A DNA stretch of 64,000 nucleotides, from contig NW_022098037.1 of assembly GCF_002288925.2 (NCBI RefSeq), positions 5,142,992-5,206,991 on the forward strand, given 5' to 3'. The notes beneath the pieces are model-generated. The model was not told where the DNA came from and did no database searches. It was given only the letters and a program-made list of their open reading frames with translations. Shown here piece by piece: positions 24,451-35,890 of the stretch (position 1 is its first letter; every line of letters starts with the position of its first letter). This stretch comes from Delphinapterus leucas. Lineage: Eukaryota; Chordata; Mammalia; Artiodactyla; Monodontidae. Both the position numbers and the translations under genes were made by a program.

Positions 24451-24583
24451 GCCTAGCTCAATCAGAGCTTTATTTCTGCTGAATGTCCTCCCTTTGAGCT
24501 CTTCTCCTCAAGTGCTATCAAAAGCCTGGTCCTGATTAACTCAGAGCTGAGTAAAGAAAATTAAACTTGGAGAGAGAATAATA

Positions 24584-25125
24584 ATATTAGTTAATTTTAT
24601 ATGTCAACCTGGCTAGGCTACAGTACCCAGTTATTTGGTCAAACACTAGTCTACGTTGCTGGGAAGGTATTTTTAAATGTTATTAACATTTTTTTAACAT
24701 CTTTATTAGAGTATAATTGCTTTACAATGGTGTGTCAGTTTCTGCTTTATAACAAGGTGAATCAGTTATACATATACATATGTCCCCATATCTCTTCCTT
24801 CTTGCTTAACATTTAAATTTAAATGTTAGTAAATTTAACTAACATGGGAGACTTTTAGTAAAGCAGCTCACCCTCCATAATCTGGGTGGGCCTCATTCAA
24901 TCAGTTGAAGACCTTAAGAGAAAAAAATTGACATTTCCAGGAAAAGAAGGAATACAGCCCCTAGACTATAACACAGAAACTCTGCCTAAATTTTCATCCT
25001 GCCTGTCCTACAGATTTCACACTTGAAGGCCCCCACAATTACATGAACCAATTCCGTAAAATCCCAATCTCTCTCCCTCTCTCCCTCTGTGTGTATATAT
25101 CCTATTGATTCTGATACTCAACACA
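24584..25125 (+). mobile_element. MLT2-type LTR split by an L1 fragment
   Basis: MLT2 landmarks 'ttaattttatatgtcaacct', 'agttatttggtcaaacacta', 'gcctcattcaatcagttgaa' and 'tcctattgattctgatactc' are in order, interrupted at 24692-24805 by the end of an L1. It is a solo LTR. Confidence 0.8.
24692..24805 (-). mobile_element. Very short L1 3' end inside the MLT2 LTR
   Basis: Only about 114 bp of L1 3'UTR, reversed: 'aacatctttattagagtata', 'cacaatggtgtgtcagtttc'-like sequence, then 'atgtccccatatctcttcct'. A 9-bp duplication 'ttaacattt' flanks it at 24683-24691 and 24806-24814. It is a severely 5'-truncated insertion of the same lineage as L1-A and L1-B. Confidence 0.9.
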
Positions 25126-25129
25126 GATA

Positions 25130-25240
25130 CCATTTATTTAAATGCAGACTATGTGCTAGAGATCAAGCTGAATTATTCACATACATTTTCTGATTTAACC
25201 CTTACAACAACCATATTAAATAGTTGAGTTAGCAAGCCAT
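25130..25240 (-). repeat. MIR fragment, reverse
   Basis: 'agactatgtgctagagatca' and 'taacccttacaacaacca' are reverse MIR landmarks. Confidence 0.5.
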
Positions 25241-25449
25241 AAGGAGACAACATTGTGACCAGAGATAGAGAAGCTTCATTTAGTGACTTTGGAGAGGAAG
25301 CAGTATAGGAGATATTAGCATTAGGTGAGTCAAAAAAAAAAAAACCCAAGGATAAAAAGGTAAGTGTTCACTGAAAAATAAAAGGCAAAAGGAAAAGGAG
25401 GAAACCTATAGATTAAAAATGACTGTGCCCACAATAGGAAATCATTCAT

Positions 25450-26080
25450 CTGCTTTCTGCATCTACAGACTTGCCTTTTATGAACAATTACATTTAAAAA
25501 GAACATGTAGTCTTTTGCATCTGGCTCCTTTCAATGAACATAACATTTTTGAAGTTTATTCATGTTGTAGCATGTATCAGTAGTTCCTTCCTTTTTATTG
25601 CTTAATAAAATTCCAGTGTAGAGATATACTTCATTTTGTTTGTCCATTCACCATATGACAGACATTTGTATTGTTTCCAGGGTTGAGCTACTATGAATAA
25701 TGCTAATATGAACATTCATGAATATTTGTTTTCTTTCACGTGGGTAGATACCTAGTATTGGTAAATTTATGTCTAACATTTTAAGAAACTGTGAAAGCTT
25801 TTTTCCAAAGTGGTTGTATCATTTTATACTTTTACTAACAATAAAGGCACCAGTTGTTCTCATATCTTAGCCAACATTTGTTATTATCTCTTTTAAATTA
25901 TAGCCATTCAATTGAATATGTGTGTATACAACAACAGTGTGTGTTTTATAGTGAATGTGTGGTTGTATCTCTTTGTGGTTTTAATTTGCATTTCTCTAAT
26001 GACTACACGTTGAGCATCTTTTCATGAGCTTATTAGCCATTTTTAGATCTTCTCTGGTGAAATTATCAAAATCTTCACCT
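25450..26080 (-). mobile_element. Old L1 3' portion, reverse
   Basis: A reversed ORF2 end and 3'UTR pattern: 'gctcctttcaatgaacataa', 'tgtttgtccattcaccatat', 'gggtagatacctagtattgg' and 'catttctctaatgactacac'. It is highly diverged from L1-A and L1-B. Confidence 0.7.
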
Positions 26081-26592
26081 CTTCTTTAAAAAGACTTTGG
26101 ACATTATTTTGATAAAGATTTGAATAAACCAACTGTAAAAAAATTTTAATGATAAAATTGGTAGAAAGTTGAACATTCAGTTGATATTTGATATTAAGGA
26201 ATTACTGGGTTTATTTGAGATTTGATAATAGTTTTGCTTTTTGAAGAAATAATCTTTATCTTTTACAGTGATACACTAAATAATTTATAGATGCAATGAT
26301 GTTAGGTCTGTGATTTGCTATAAAATAGTCCAGAAGTGATGAATGAATATAAATAAAAGATTGGCCATATGTTGACAACTGATCACTCTTGAAGCTTGAG
26401 AAAAAGATTTCATGGGGACTCATAGTACTATTTTCTCGACTTCTGAATATGTTTAAAATTTTCCATAATAAGTTTTAAGAAACAAAAAGGTGACACGTTG
26501 AATGCATGTATTAACTTATAAGCGCTCTTAAAATCTATTAAAGTGACCATAAAGGAACATTTAAAGTATAACCAACAAGAAAGAAAACAGGA
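26081..26592. other. Probable old interspersed repeat, unnamed
   Basis: 26370-26480 ('ggggactcatagtactattt', 'aaaattttccataataagtt') resembles the 3' end of a widespread mammalian repeat, but I cannot assign a family. No gene. Confidence 0.35.
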
Positions 26593-26623
26593 GACATACA
26601 CACATACATACATACAGCACACG

Positions 26624-26662
<39 letters not shown>

Positions 26663-26672
26663 ACATGCACAA
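26593..26672. repeat. (CA)n microsatellite with imperfect flanks
   Basis: An imperfect CA/CATA tract with a pure core of about 16-18 CA units. The cysteine/valine and threonine/histidine open frames on both strands are translations of it and are not genes. Confidence 0.95.
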
Positions 26673-28109
26673 TGAGTTGCCCAAGACTACTCCTGGTGGC
26701 TCATGCCTTATCCTTTCCCCAGCTCCCAACAATGACATCTGGAACATTATACAGTATTATATTTCAGGTTTTTGTGATCTAGCCTGAAATTCAAGGGAAA
26801 TATGCCTTAAGATCCAAGCAAGATATCTTTAAGCAAACTTCTGGAATATACTCTCTTCATAAATAGGAGCTCTCTGTGCCTTTGGAATAGAAGCGACTTC
26901 ATTTTTTAATGGTCTCTAAGATGCTGGTAATTAACACAAACCAGTCTGTAACCTAACAATTGCCTGAAGTTTCAGGAAATAGTTCATATATTTACTAATC
27001 ATTCTTCAGTATTTATAGCAGTTGTCTTGCACAAAATCTATCTCCCAGAGATGCTTGAAATCGCTCAGTAGGTCACTTACCACTCTGGTAAATATTATTT
27101 ACTTCTCTTTTTAAACATACAAGGGGACTACATGAATTTTGAAAGTGGATGAGAGGGCACAAAAAAGGAGATATGAGAACTAATAAACTTGAGCACTGTT
27201 GCAGGTTTTCATTTAAAAATGACTAAAGCCATCCTCAATGGCTACCTAATCATCCTAATTATTCTGGAAATACTATCAAACTATTACAAGCCATATAAAA
27301 GTTCTATGCAAATTATTCTAGATTTAAATAAAATGCATCATTTTTACTTTTTCCATTCTCAGTTGTTGAAGAACAACTTTACACTCGGCAGCTACTAGAA
27401 CAGAATGCTACATACAGTGTGCCCAAATAAAAAAGTAACACTGGGTTTATTGAGCAAAAACATGTTCTGCCATACTAGTGTTTATATCAAGGAAGGGGAG
27501 CCACTTTAGCTACAATGATTAGACAGCTTCAAGATAGAGATCTGCAGTAAGCCTTGAAAGATGGGTAGGGATAACAGAAAGAGGAGAGAAGAGGGGTTTT
27601 GAACAAGGACATGACTTTTGAACAGTAAAAGATATATTCAAAAAAGGTTAAAAATCATCATCCAGCAAAGAGTTGCCAAAATGCAGAATTCTTAGAATAG
27701 AATTACTGGAAATAAGATTAAGGATGTAAATGTTATGCAGAGACAAACAGAAATATTTAGGTAGAAGTACAATGGGGGAAGGTATATTTTTTAAATGTAC
27801 ATGTGCCTTTTAAATAGCAATACATATAAGGCTCTTAGCACTGTACCTGGCAAATAGTAAGGCTGAATAAATATTCACTATTATTGTCACTTCCTCCTCT
27901 TCTTCCTGTTTTGGTCTTGGCTGCAGGGACCCTGTTTTTTGCAATTTGCTATACAAAATGGATAAATATGAAGAATGATGAAGAAACCAAAGATGAGGAG
28001 TTTGCCACACAAACTGCTCTGTGCCTTAGTCACAGCTTTGCGATAAGACAAAAGAGCTAAGGATTAATCTCACAGATTTTTGGTTTTTTTCATAACATTT
28101 CAGAGCTCA
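26673..28109. other. Non-coding, small repeat hints only
   Basis: No gene. 27480-27610 has L2-like wording and 27825-27880 ('cactgtacctggcaaatagt') is a MIR-like end. Neither is firm. Confidence 0.4.
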
Positions 28110-28290
28110 AAACACCCTAAGATGATGATACTTCACATTATGTAGCCTTTTACAGGGTACTCTCAAACATATTATCTCATTAATAATAATAATAGGGACA
28201 TGGAGATCAACTAATTTAGTCCTCTCATTTTATAAATGAGAGAGCCTAATGAAGCTAGCAAGATCAAATGACTTGGCTAAGGTTACTAAT
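28110..28290 (-). repeat. MIR element, reverse (weak)
   Basis: 'ttatctcattaataataata', 'cattttataaatgagagagc' and 'gacttggctaaggttactaa' follow reverse MIR order. Confidence 0.5.
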
Positions 28291-28298
28291 TAGTGGCT

Positions 28299-28333
28299 TT
28301 GGTGGTGATGATGATGGTGGTGGTGGTAGTGGT
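28299..28333. repeat. GGT/GAT-rich simple repeat
   Basis: A short imperfect trinucleotide run 'ggtgatgatgatggtggtgg'. Confidence 0.8.
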
Positions 28334-28560
28334 ACTGATACTAATAAACTGCTTAATATTTTGTGTGTATTTTCTCATTTAACCCTTACAACAACTCTAA
28401 GAGGTAAGTATTATAATTATCTTTTTTTTTAAGTTAAAGAAACTAAGGTTTAAAAGGTTAAAAATCTTGTCCAAGGTCACACAGAAAAAGTAGCAAAAGC
28501 AGGATTCAAAAAACAGACTGACTCAAAAACCTATCCATTTAATCACTAAACTATACTTAT
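28334..28560 (-). repeat. MIR element, reverse
   Basis: 'tttctcatttaacccttaca', 'acaactctaagaggtaagta' and 'cttgtccaaggtcacacaga' give a clear reverse MIR, followed by 'aatcactaaactatacttat'. Confidence 0.75.
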
Positions 28561-29095
28561 TGTAGTTAAAATTAGAACTCAGTTCTTCTGAATCCTATCC
28601 TAGTCTAATGTTGTTTCCTTCATAGCCTATCTCATAAATTTAATGAGGTAAGTGTTCAAATAGAAATCTAAATACATATTGTATTTATTTTCTAATATAT
28701 TAAATTATCTGCTATGCCTAGAGAAGTCCAATGTTGCAGGCTATAGATCTCTAACTGTAAAGTATATATAATATATTATTACATATAATAAAATATAATA
28801 TTTATTTATAAATAAATATCTTTAATTTTTAATATTTTTATAAATTATATGCATATATTTCAATTCTAGAGAAAAAAGTTTATTTCACTTTGTTATATTC
28901 TCATGGAAGTTTTCCCTGTCCTAAAATCAGGATTATTTATACAGAATATAAAAAGGCCAAACTAGCTTCTCTTAAAACTTCCACTTCAGGAAATATATAA
29001 GAATGTACAGGAAGTAAGTAATAATAATGCCCTTGCTATTTATAATCTAGCTTCAGGGGATTTCAAGCACTTTACCATAACAAAGTCTTAAAATG
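28561..29095. other. AT-rich non-coding sequence
   Basis: 28760-28860 is nearly pure A/T. No gene or named repeat. Confidence 0.4.
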
Positions 29096-30390
29096 ATTCC
29101 AGGGAGACATCCAGTTTCTGGTTCTACACGTAAGGAGGCTGGAAGTCACCACTTTGCCCTAACAACGAGTAAAAAAGCTGAACAAACTGAAAAATAAAAA
29201 ACTCTGCTTAGATCCATAAGGGACGGGAAGACACAGGGCAAACCACTGCCCCCAACATTGGAGAGACAGGAGAATACAGGGAGTTGCAACTTACCAGAGC
29301 AGAGATTCAGGAGCAGAAATTGCCATGGTAACCAGTGCCAAGGCAGGAAAACCTAACTATAAATTGAGGAATTGCTGGAAGCTTAGTGGACAAATATGAG
29401 AGTTAAAAAGTCCAGGGGTGGGGCTTCCCTGGTGGCACAGTGGTTAAGAGTATGCCTACCGATGCAGGGGACGCGGGTTCGTGCCCCGGTCTGGGAAGAT
29501 CCCACATGCCGCGGAGCGGCTAGGCCCGTGAGCCATGGCCGCTGAGCCTGCACGCCCGGAGCCTGTGCTCCGCAATTGGAGAGGCCACAACAGTGAGAGG
29601 CCTGCGTACCGCAAAAAAAAGAAAAAAAAAAGTCCAGGGGTGGCTTTTATCAAACAGACAAGAGATAACAAATGCTGGCAAGGATGTGGATAAAAGGGAA
29701 CCCTTATACATTGTTGGTGGGAATGTAAATTGGTATAGCCATTACTTAAAACAGTATGGAGTTCCTCAAAAAATTAAAAATTGAAATACTATAAGATCCA
29801 GCCATCCCACTCCTGGATATATACCCAAATGAACTGAAATCAGTATCTCGAAGGGATATCTGCACATCCATGTTCATTGCAGCATTATTCACAATAGCCA
29901 AGATATAGAAACAACCTAAGTATCTGTGAACAGATTAATGGATAAAAAAGATGTGGTAAGTATATAAAATGGAATATTATTCAGCCATGAGAAAGAATGA
30001 AATCCTGCCATTTGCAACAACATGGATGGACCTTGAAGGCATTATGCTAAGTGCGATAAGTCAGACAGAGAAAGACAAATACTTTATATCACTTATATGT
30101 GGAATCTAAAAAAAAGAAAAAAGAAAGAAAAACTGAACTTAAAACAGATAGAAGAATGTTGGTTACCAGGGGTGGGAGTGGGAGAGTAGGGGGAGAAGTT
30201 GTTTAAGGGTATAAACCTATAATTAGTAGGTTTGTACTAATAAGTTCTGGAGATCTAGTGTACAACTTAGTGATTACAGTCAACAATACTGTGTTAAAAA
30301 CTTCAAAGTTCCTAAGAGACTAAATCTTAATTGTTCTTAACACAAAAAAGAAATAATAAATATGTGACATGATACTGGAGGAAGGAAATA
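29096..30390 (+). mobile_element. Old L1M relic, 5'UTR joined to 3' end
   Basis: 29096-29404 resembles an L1M 5'UTR ('ggaagtcaccactttgccct', 'aaaaaagctgaacaaactga'). After the SINE the sequence is the ORF2 C-terminus ('aacaaatgctggcaaggatg', 'tacattgttggtgggaatgt') and 3'UTR. ORF1 and most of ORF2 are missing, and the join lies next to the SINE target site. It may be two separate relics. Confidence 0.6.
29422..29626 (+). mobile_element. CHR-family SINE, short form
   Basis: A complete short CHR SINE with an interrupted A tail. The perfect 17-bp duplication 'aaaaagtccaggggtgg' occurs at 29405-29421 and 29627-29643 and begins after TT. Confidence 0.95.
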
Positions 30391-31470
30391 TCCAACGTCA
30401 GCCCACTCCAGCCATCCTACCCCAATGAGGAACCAGCCTTCCATACTTGGAATAAATCCTACTTGGCTTTGTATATAATTCTTTTTATACTTTTTTGGAT
30501 TGAACTTGTTAATATTTGAATTTTTATCTGTGTTCATGATAGATACTGGTCTGTAGTTTCCTTTCTTTGTAATGCCTTTGTCTGGTTTTGGTATTAGGTT
30601 AATGCTGGCCTCAAAGAATGAACGGGGAAGTATTCCCTCTGCTAATATTCTGAAATAGATTGGAGAGAACTGGTATAACTTCTTCCTTAAGTGTTTGGTA
30701 GAATTCACCAGTGAACCCATCTGGGCTTGGTGCTTTCTGTTTTAGAAAGTTACTAGTTACTGATTCAATTTCTTTAATACACATAGGCTCATTCAGATCA
30801 CCTACAATCAATGTAATCTATCACAACAACAGACTAAAAAGCAAAAATCCCATGATTATACTGGTAGATGCAGAAAAAACATCTGACAAAATCTAACATC
30901 CTTTCATGATAAAAATGCTCAGTAAACTAGGAATAGAGGGGAACTTTCCCCAACTTCATAAAGAATACCTACAAAGCACCTACAGCTAACATCATACTTA
31001 ATGGTAACTTGAAGCTTTCCCACTAAGATCAGGTACAAGGAAAGAATATCCCCTCTTACCACTCCTTTTCAACCTTGTGCTAGAAGTCATTGCTGACACA
31101 AGAAGGCAAGTAAAGGAAATAAAAGATATACAGATTGGGAAGGAAGAAACAAAACTGTCTTTGTTAGCAGATGACAATCATCTATGTAGAAAATCCAAAA
31201 GAATAAACAAAAATATTCCTGGAACTAATAAATGATTATAGCAAGATTGCAGGATACAAGATTAATATACAAAAGTAAAATTCTTTCCTCTATATACCAG
31301 AAATGAACATGTGGAATTTGTAATTAGAAACATAATACCCTTGTATTATGAAATATTTAGATATAAATCTAACAAAATGAAATATTTAGATATAAATCTA
31401 ACAAAATATGTACAAAATCTATATGAGGAAAACTATAAAACTCTTATGAACAAAATAAAAGAACTAAATA

Positions 31471-32714
31471 TTGTGTTGGCCAAAAAGTTCCTTCGGTTTT
31501 TAAGTAAACGTAAAAGACACATTTATTATTTTCACCAAGAACTTTATTGAACAACGTAGTCACCCTTTTGTTCCACTACCTTCTGCCATTTTTCAGGCAA
31601 TTTCATAATTCCATCCTCCCAAAACTTTTTATCTTTTTGAGCAAAGAACTGTTCCAAGTTCCTTTTACAGTCTTCCAGAGAATTGAAATTTTTTCCATTA
31701 AGAGAATTTTGTAAAGACCGAAATAAATGGAAATCCAAAGGTGCAATGTCTGGTGAATACGGCAGATGAATCAGAACTTCCCAGCCAAGACGTAACAGTG
31801 TTTGCCTGGTCATCAAAAAAACAGGTGGTCTTGTGTTATCCTGATGGAAGATTATGTGTTTTCTGTTGACTAATTCTGGATGCTTTTTGTTGAGTGCCGC
31901 TTTCAGTTGGTCTAACTGGGAGCAGTACTTGTTGGAATAATCGCTTGGTTTTCCGAAAGGAGCTCATAACAGAGGAGTCCCTTCCAATCCCACCATATAC
32001 ACAACATCACCTTCTTTGGATGAAGACCGGCCTTTGGTGTAGTTGGTGGTGGTTCATTTCGCTTGCCCCATATTCTCTTCCATTCCACATTATTGTACAG
32101 TACCCACTTTTCATCGCCCATCACAATTTGTTCTAAAAATGTAACATTTTCATTATGTTTAATAAGAGAATTGCATGCAGAAATACATTCAAGAAGGTTT
32201 TCTCACTTAATTTATGTGGAACCCAAACATCAAAGAGAGTAACATAACCAAGCTGGTGCAAATTATTTTCAACACTTGATTTGGATATTTTGAGTATGTT
32301 GGCTATCTCCCATGTGGTATAATGTTAATTGTCCTCAATTAATGTCTTGATTTGATCACTATCAACTTCAACTGGTCTACCCGACCGTAGAGCATCGTCC
32401 AGCCAGAAATCTCCAGCACAAAACTTTGCAAACCACTTTTGACATGTTCAATCAGTCACAGCACCTTCTCCATACACTGCACAAATCTTTCTTTGCGTTT
32501 CAGTTGTGTTTTTCCCTTTCTTGAAATAATAAAGCATAATATGCTGAAAATGTTGCTTTTTTTTCTTCCATCTTCAATATTAAAATGGCTACACAAAAAT
32601 TCACCAATTTCGGTAAGTTTTTTTTAAATGCACGCTGATATGACAGCTGTCAATACAATCTAACAAAACTGCTTCAAATGACGTTAAAGACAACTAAGCG
32701 CTACTAGAGCAATC
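31471..32714 (-). mobile_element. mariner (Mar1-type) DNA transposon missing its 5' TIR
   Basis: A Tc1/mariner element of the kind widespread in cetartiodactyls, on the minus strand. Its 3' terminal repeat begins at 31471 ('ttgtgttggccaaaaagttc') directly after a TA target (31469-31470). The other end stops at about 32714 inside the sequence just internal to the 5' terminal repeat ('gctactagagcaatctt'), so roughly 30 terminal bases are gone and no matching TIR or TA is present. It lies within the L1 relic and cannot move. Confidence 0.85.
31544..32571 (-). pseudogene. mariner transposase pseudogene
   Basis: Mariner transposase is a DDE/D enzyme of about 345 residues that cuts and pastes at TA. 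On the minus strand the reading starts at ATG 32571 (MEEKKQHFQHIMLYYF). It meets in-frame stops where arginine and glutamine codons became TGA and TAA, then frameshifts. The 31912-32124 frame holds GDEKWVLYNN, with the first catalytic D, and ends at a 1-base loss near 31936-31941. The second D is readable as FHQDNTRPP near 31830. The 31544-31816 frame contains YSPDIAPLDFHLF, the third D, and the true C-terminus. All three acidic residues survive but the gene is dead. Confidence 0.85.
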
Positions 32715-32716
32715 TT

Positions 32717-32833
32717 TTTCTTTCATTATTTTTGTCTGCATTGGGTCTTTGTCGCTGCACGTGGGCTTTCTCTAGTTGCGGCGAGTGGGGGCTACTCTTC
32801 ATTGCAGTGCGCGTGCTTCTCATTGTGGTGGCT
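32717..32833 (-). mobile_element. CHR SINE fragment, reverse
   Basis: Only the last 100 or so bases of a long-form CHR SINE ('gcattgggtctttgtcgctg', 'gcggcgagtgggggctactc'), reversed and cut off at 'gtggtggctt'. It lies exactly between the broken mariner end and the resumed L1. No target duplication is visible. Confidence 0.85.
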
Positions 32834-34559
32834 TGGAGGACTAATGCTACCTTACTTCAAGACTTACTATAAAGCTACAGTAATCAAGGTAGTGTGGTAT
32901 TGGCAAGAGACCAGACAAATAGATCAATGGAAAAGAATAAAATTCCAGAAATAAACACCCATAGATGCAGTCAACTGATCTTTGACAAAGGAGCAAAGGC
33001 AATACAATGGAGCAAAAAAAAAGTCTCTTCAACAGATGGTCCTACAACAACCAAATATACACATGCAAAAAAATTAATCTAGACACAATCCTTACACCCT
33101 TCAAGGAAACTAACTCAAAATGGATCAGAGACCTAAATGTAAAATGTGAAACTGTAAAACTCCTAGATGATAACATACGAGAAAACCTAGCTGACCTTTG
33201 GTATGGTGATGCCTTTTTAGATACACCACCAAAGACATGATCCATGAAAGAAATAATTGATAAGATGGACTTCATTAAAATTATAAACTTCTGCTCTGCA
33301 AAAGGCAATGTCAAGAGAATAAGAAGACAAGCCCAGACTGGGAGAAAATATTTGCAAAAGACACATCCAACCAAGGACTGTTGCCCAAAATATACAAAGA
33401 AATCTTAAAATTCAACAATAAGAAAACAAACAACCCAATTAAAAAGTGGCCAAAGATTTTAACAGACACTTCACCAAAGAAGACATACAGATTGCAAATA
33501 AGCACATGAAAAGATGCTCCACATCATATGTCATCAGGAAAATGCAAACTAAAACAACAATGAGATCCCACTACACATCTATTAGAATGGCTAAAATGCA
33601 GAACACTGACACCACCAAATGCTGACAAGTTTGTGGAGCAACAAACAGGAACTCTCATGCATCGCTGGTGGGAATGTAAAATGGTACAACCACTTCTGGA
33701 AGATAGTTTGTCAGTTTCTTACAAGACTAAACATACTCTTACCATAAGATCCAGCAACCACACTTCTTGGTATTTACCCAAAGGAATTGAAAACTTATGT
33801 CCACAAAACAACCTGTACACAGATGTTTATACCAGCTTTGTTCATAGTTGCCAAAACTTTGGAAGTAACCAAGATCTCCTTCAGTAGGTGAATGAATAAA
33901 CTGTGGTACATTCAGACAATGGAATATTATTCAACAGTAAAAAGAAATGGGCTATCAAGCATTAAAAGACATAGAGTAACCTTAAATGCACGTTACTAAG
34001 TGAAAAACGCCAATCTGAAAGGCTACATACTGTATGAATCCAATTGTATGACATTCTGGAAAAGGTAAAACTATGGGAATAATAAAAAGATCAGTGGTTG
34101 CTGGGAGCCTAAGGGGAGGGGAGCACAGGGGTGATGAATACACAAAGTACAGAGGATTTTCAGGGCAATGAAAATACTCTGTATGACATTATAATGATGG
34201 ATATATGTCACACATTTGCCTATATCCTTAGACTGTACTATACGAAGAGTGAACCCTAAGGTAAACTATGGACTTTGTGTGATTATGATGTGTCATTGTA
34301 GATCCATCCTTGGTAAAAAATCTCCCATTCTGGTGAATGTTATGATAATAGGGAAGGCTATGCATGTGTGGGAGAAGGGGGCATATGGGAAATATCTGTA
34401 CCTCCCTCTCAATTTTGTTGTAAATCAAAAACTGCCCTATAAAAGAGTCTTACTAAAAAAATGATTCTAGGAAATGGATTGGTAAACCAAGGTATAGTAG
34501 AAAGAATGGTGATTTTTAAAAATCTTCTATATGAAGCAGTTCCATGCACATAATAATAA

Positions 34560-34770
34560 GAAAAATAGTTCATATTTATTTGGAGAGCTATAATTTGCAG
34601 AACTCTTTCAACCTCTACTATAATCCTGAAAGACAAGCAGGGCAGATTATATTATCCCCATCTTAAAGTCAAGAAGGAACCATGACTCAGAGTTACCAAG
34701 AGGCACAGCCAGGATTAGAACCTTGGTCTTTTGACTCCTGGGTCCTATATACTTTCTACTCTATTTGAGC
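34560..34770 (-). repeat. MIR element, reverse
   Basis: 'gattatattatccccatctt', 'agaggcacagccaggattag' and 'cttggtcttttgactcctgg' are reverse MIR landmarks. Confidence 0.65.
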
Positions 34771-35754
34771 CTTATTTCTCATAAAAAAGAAATGTTCAGT
34801 TAATGTTTGACAAATGAATGTACGCAACGCATGAGTAAATCAGATCTCATCAGAAGAAATGCTGACTCTTTTAATTCCAGCCCCATATTTCACCATTACT
34901 TATAACTTTTCCCCTCCAACTATACTTTTCATTTCTGAATAATGAGGCTTTCCCCGCTAAAGTATAATTATCCTCTTGAAAAGTAAATTGTCTTTGAGCT
35001 AATAAGCTTATAGGCACCTGATGGACAAAATCACTAATTTTTTTTCTAGATAAAAATCAGAAGTTAAAAAATAGATGTATGTTCTTAGAAATACCTTATA
35101 CCAGGAAAACCAAATCATATAAACTTGAACCCTACTTTATAATATAGATAGAGAACAATTACTATATATACTAGACACACTTTTGGAATGAATGGAGAGA
35201 GTCATTTACACTAAGAAGGGAGAAAAGAATCCCAACATCCAGTCCTTCCATGATTTTGCATCTATTAAAGTAGAAAATATCATATTCTCACAACTGTCAG
35301 TCTGTGCTGTCAGACTTAACATTTAATAATTATCTTGATGCCAGCTGTCCCCACAATTTCATTCCAAATTTAATATGCCTTAGAAAATGTTACATTTCAA
35401 AACTTTAAGTGATTTGCAAAAGATAGTGACAAAAGAGATGGCCTTTGTGGGAAAGGTATATGTAGCCTCTCAGTGCACTGTGGGAATGTACTAGAATCCT
35501 GTGGTGGACATTTGTTATTTGCCCTCACTCCTCCCCAGGATTATTCCAGTTCTTCTGGTACAGCCCCCAGTTATTGTTTGGATAACATCCCTCCTCCACT
35601 CTGTCATGTGGACTGGTAGGGTCTTCTCATTCCTGTCAACAGAGCCAGAAAAGAACACAAAACTTCTGATACTAAGTCCAGTGCTTTCTGCTACATTGTG
35701 CTATTAGAAAGGCATTTATTGTTTTGTCTGCCCACTACATTCCCTTCTTATGGC
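34771..35754. other. Non-coding, nothing firmly recognised
   Basis: No gene. 35480-35720 is GC-richer and could be an old LTR or DNA-transposon piece, but I cannot name it. Confidence 0.4.
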
Positions 35755-35890
35755 TTGGCGATTAGTGGTGGAGACTCTGCAATCAAGCTGCCTGGGTTTG
35801 AAACCTGTTTCCATCCCTTCATACTAAATAACTTGAGTCACTTATCTACCATCTCTAAGCCTCAGCTCCCTCATCTACAAAATAAAGATT
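35755..35890 (+). repeat. MIR fragment
   Basis: 'gctgcctgggtttgaaacct', 'taaataacttgagtcactta' and 'aagcctcagctccctcatct' are forward MIR landmarks. Confidence 0.65.

Larger units (their letters stand above)
30420..34462 (+). mobile_element. L1 with inverted 5' segment, carrying mariner and SINE
   Basis: The 3' part (30805-31470 and 32840-34462) reads forward: an RT region with NVIYHNNRL, DAEKTSDKI and a [12 protein letters not shown] segment, then a 3'UTR ending in A's near 34462. The 5' part (30420-30800) is reversed and encodes PSPDGFTGEFYQ, NLIPKPDKG and QVGFIPSMEGWF on the minus strand. The outer end of the inverted part (GWF) and the start of the forward part (NVI) are nearly adjacent in normal ORF2, which is the signature of twin priming. 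All frames are broken. A mariner and a SINE fragment interrupt it at 31471-32833. Confidence 0.8.

Noticed and set aside
26428..26782. Cysteine/valine-rich and threonine/histidine-rich frames
   Set aside because: Translations of the CA microsatellite.
30337..30811. Minus-strand frames of 127 and 66 residues as a separate gene
   Set aside because: They are reverse-transcriptase sequence from the inverted part of an L1.
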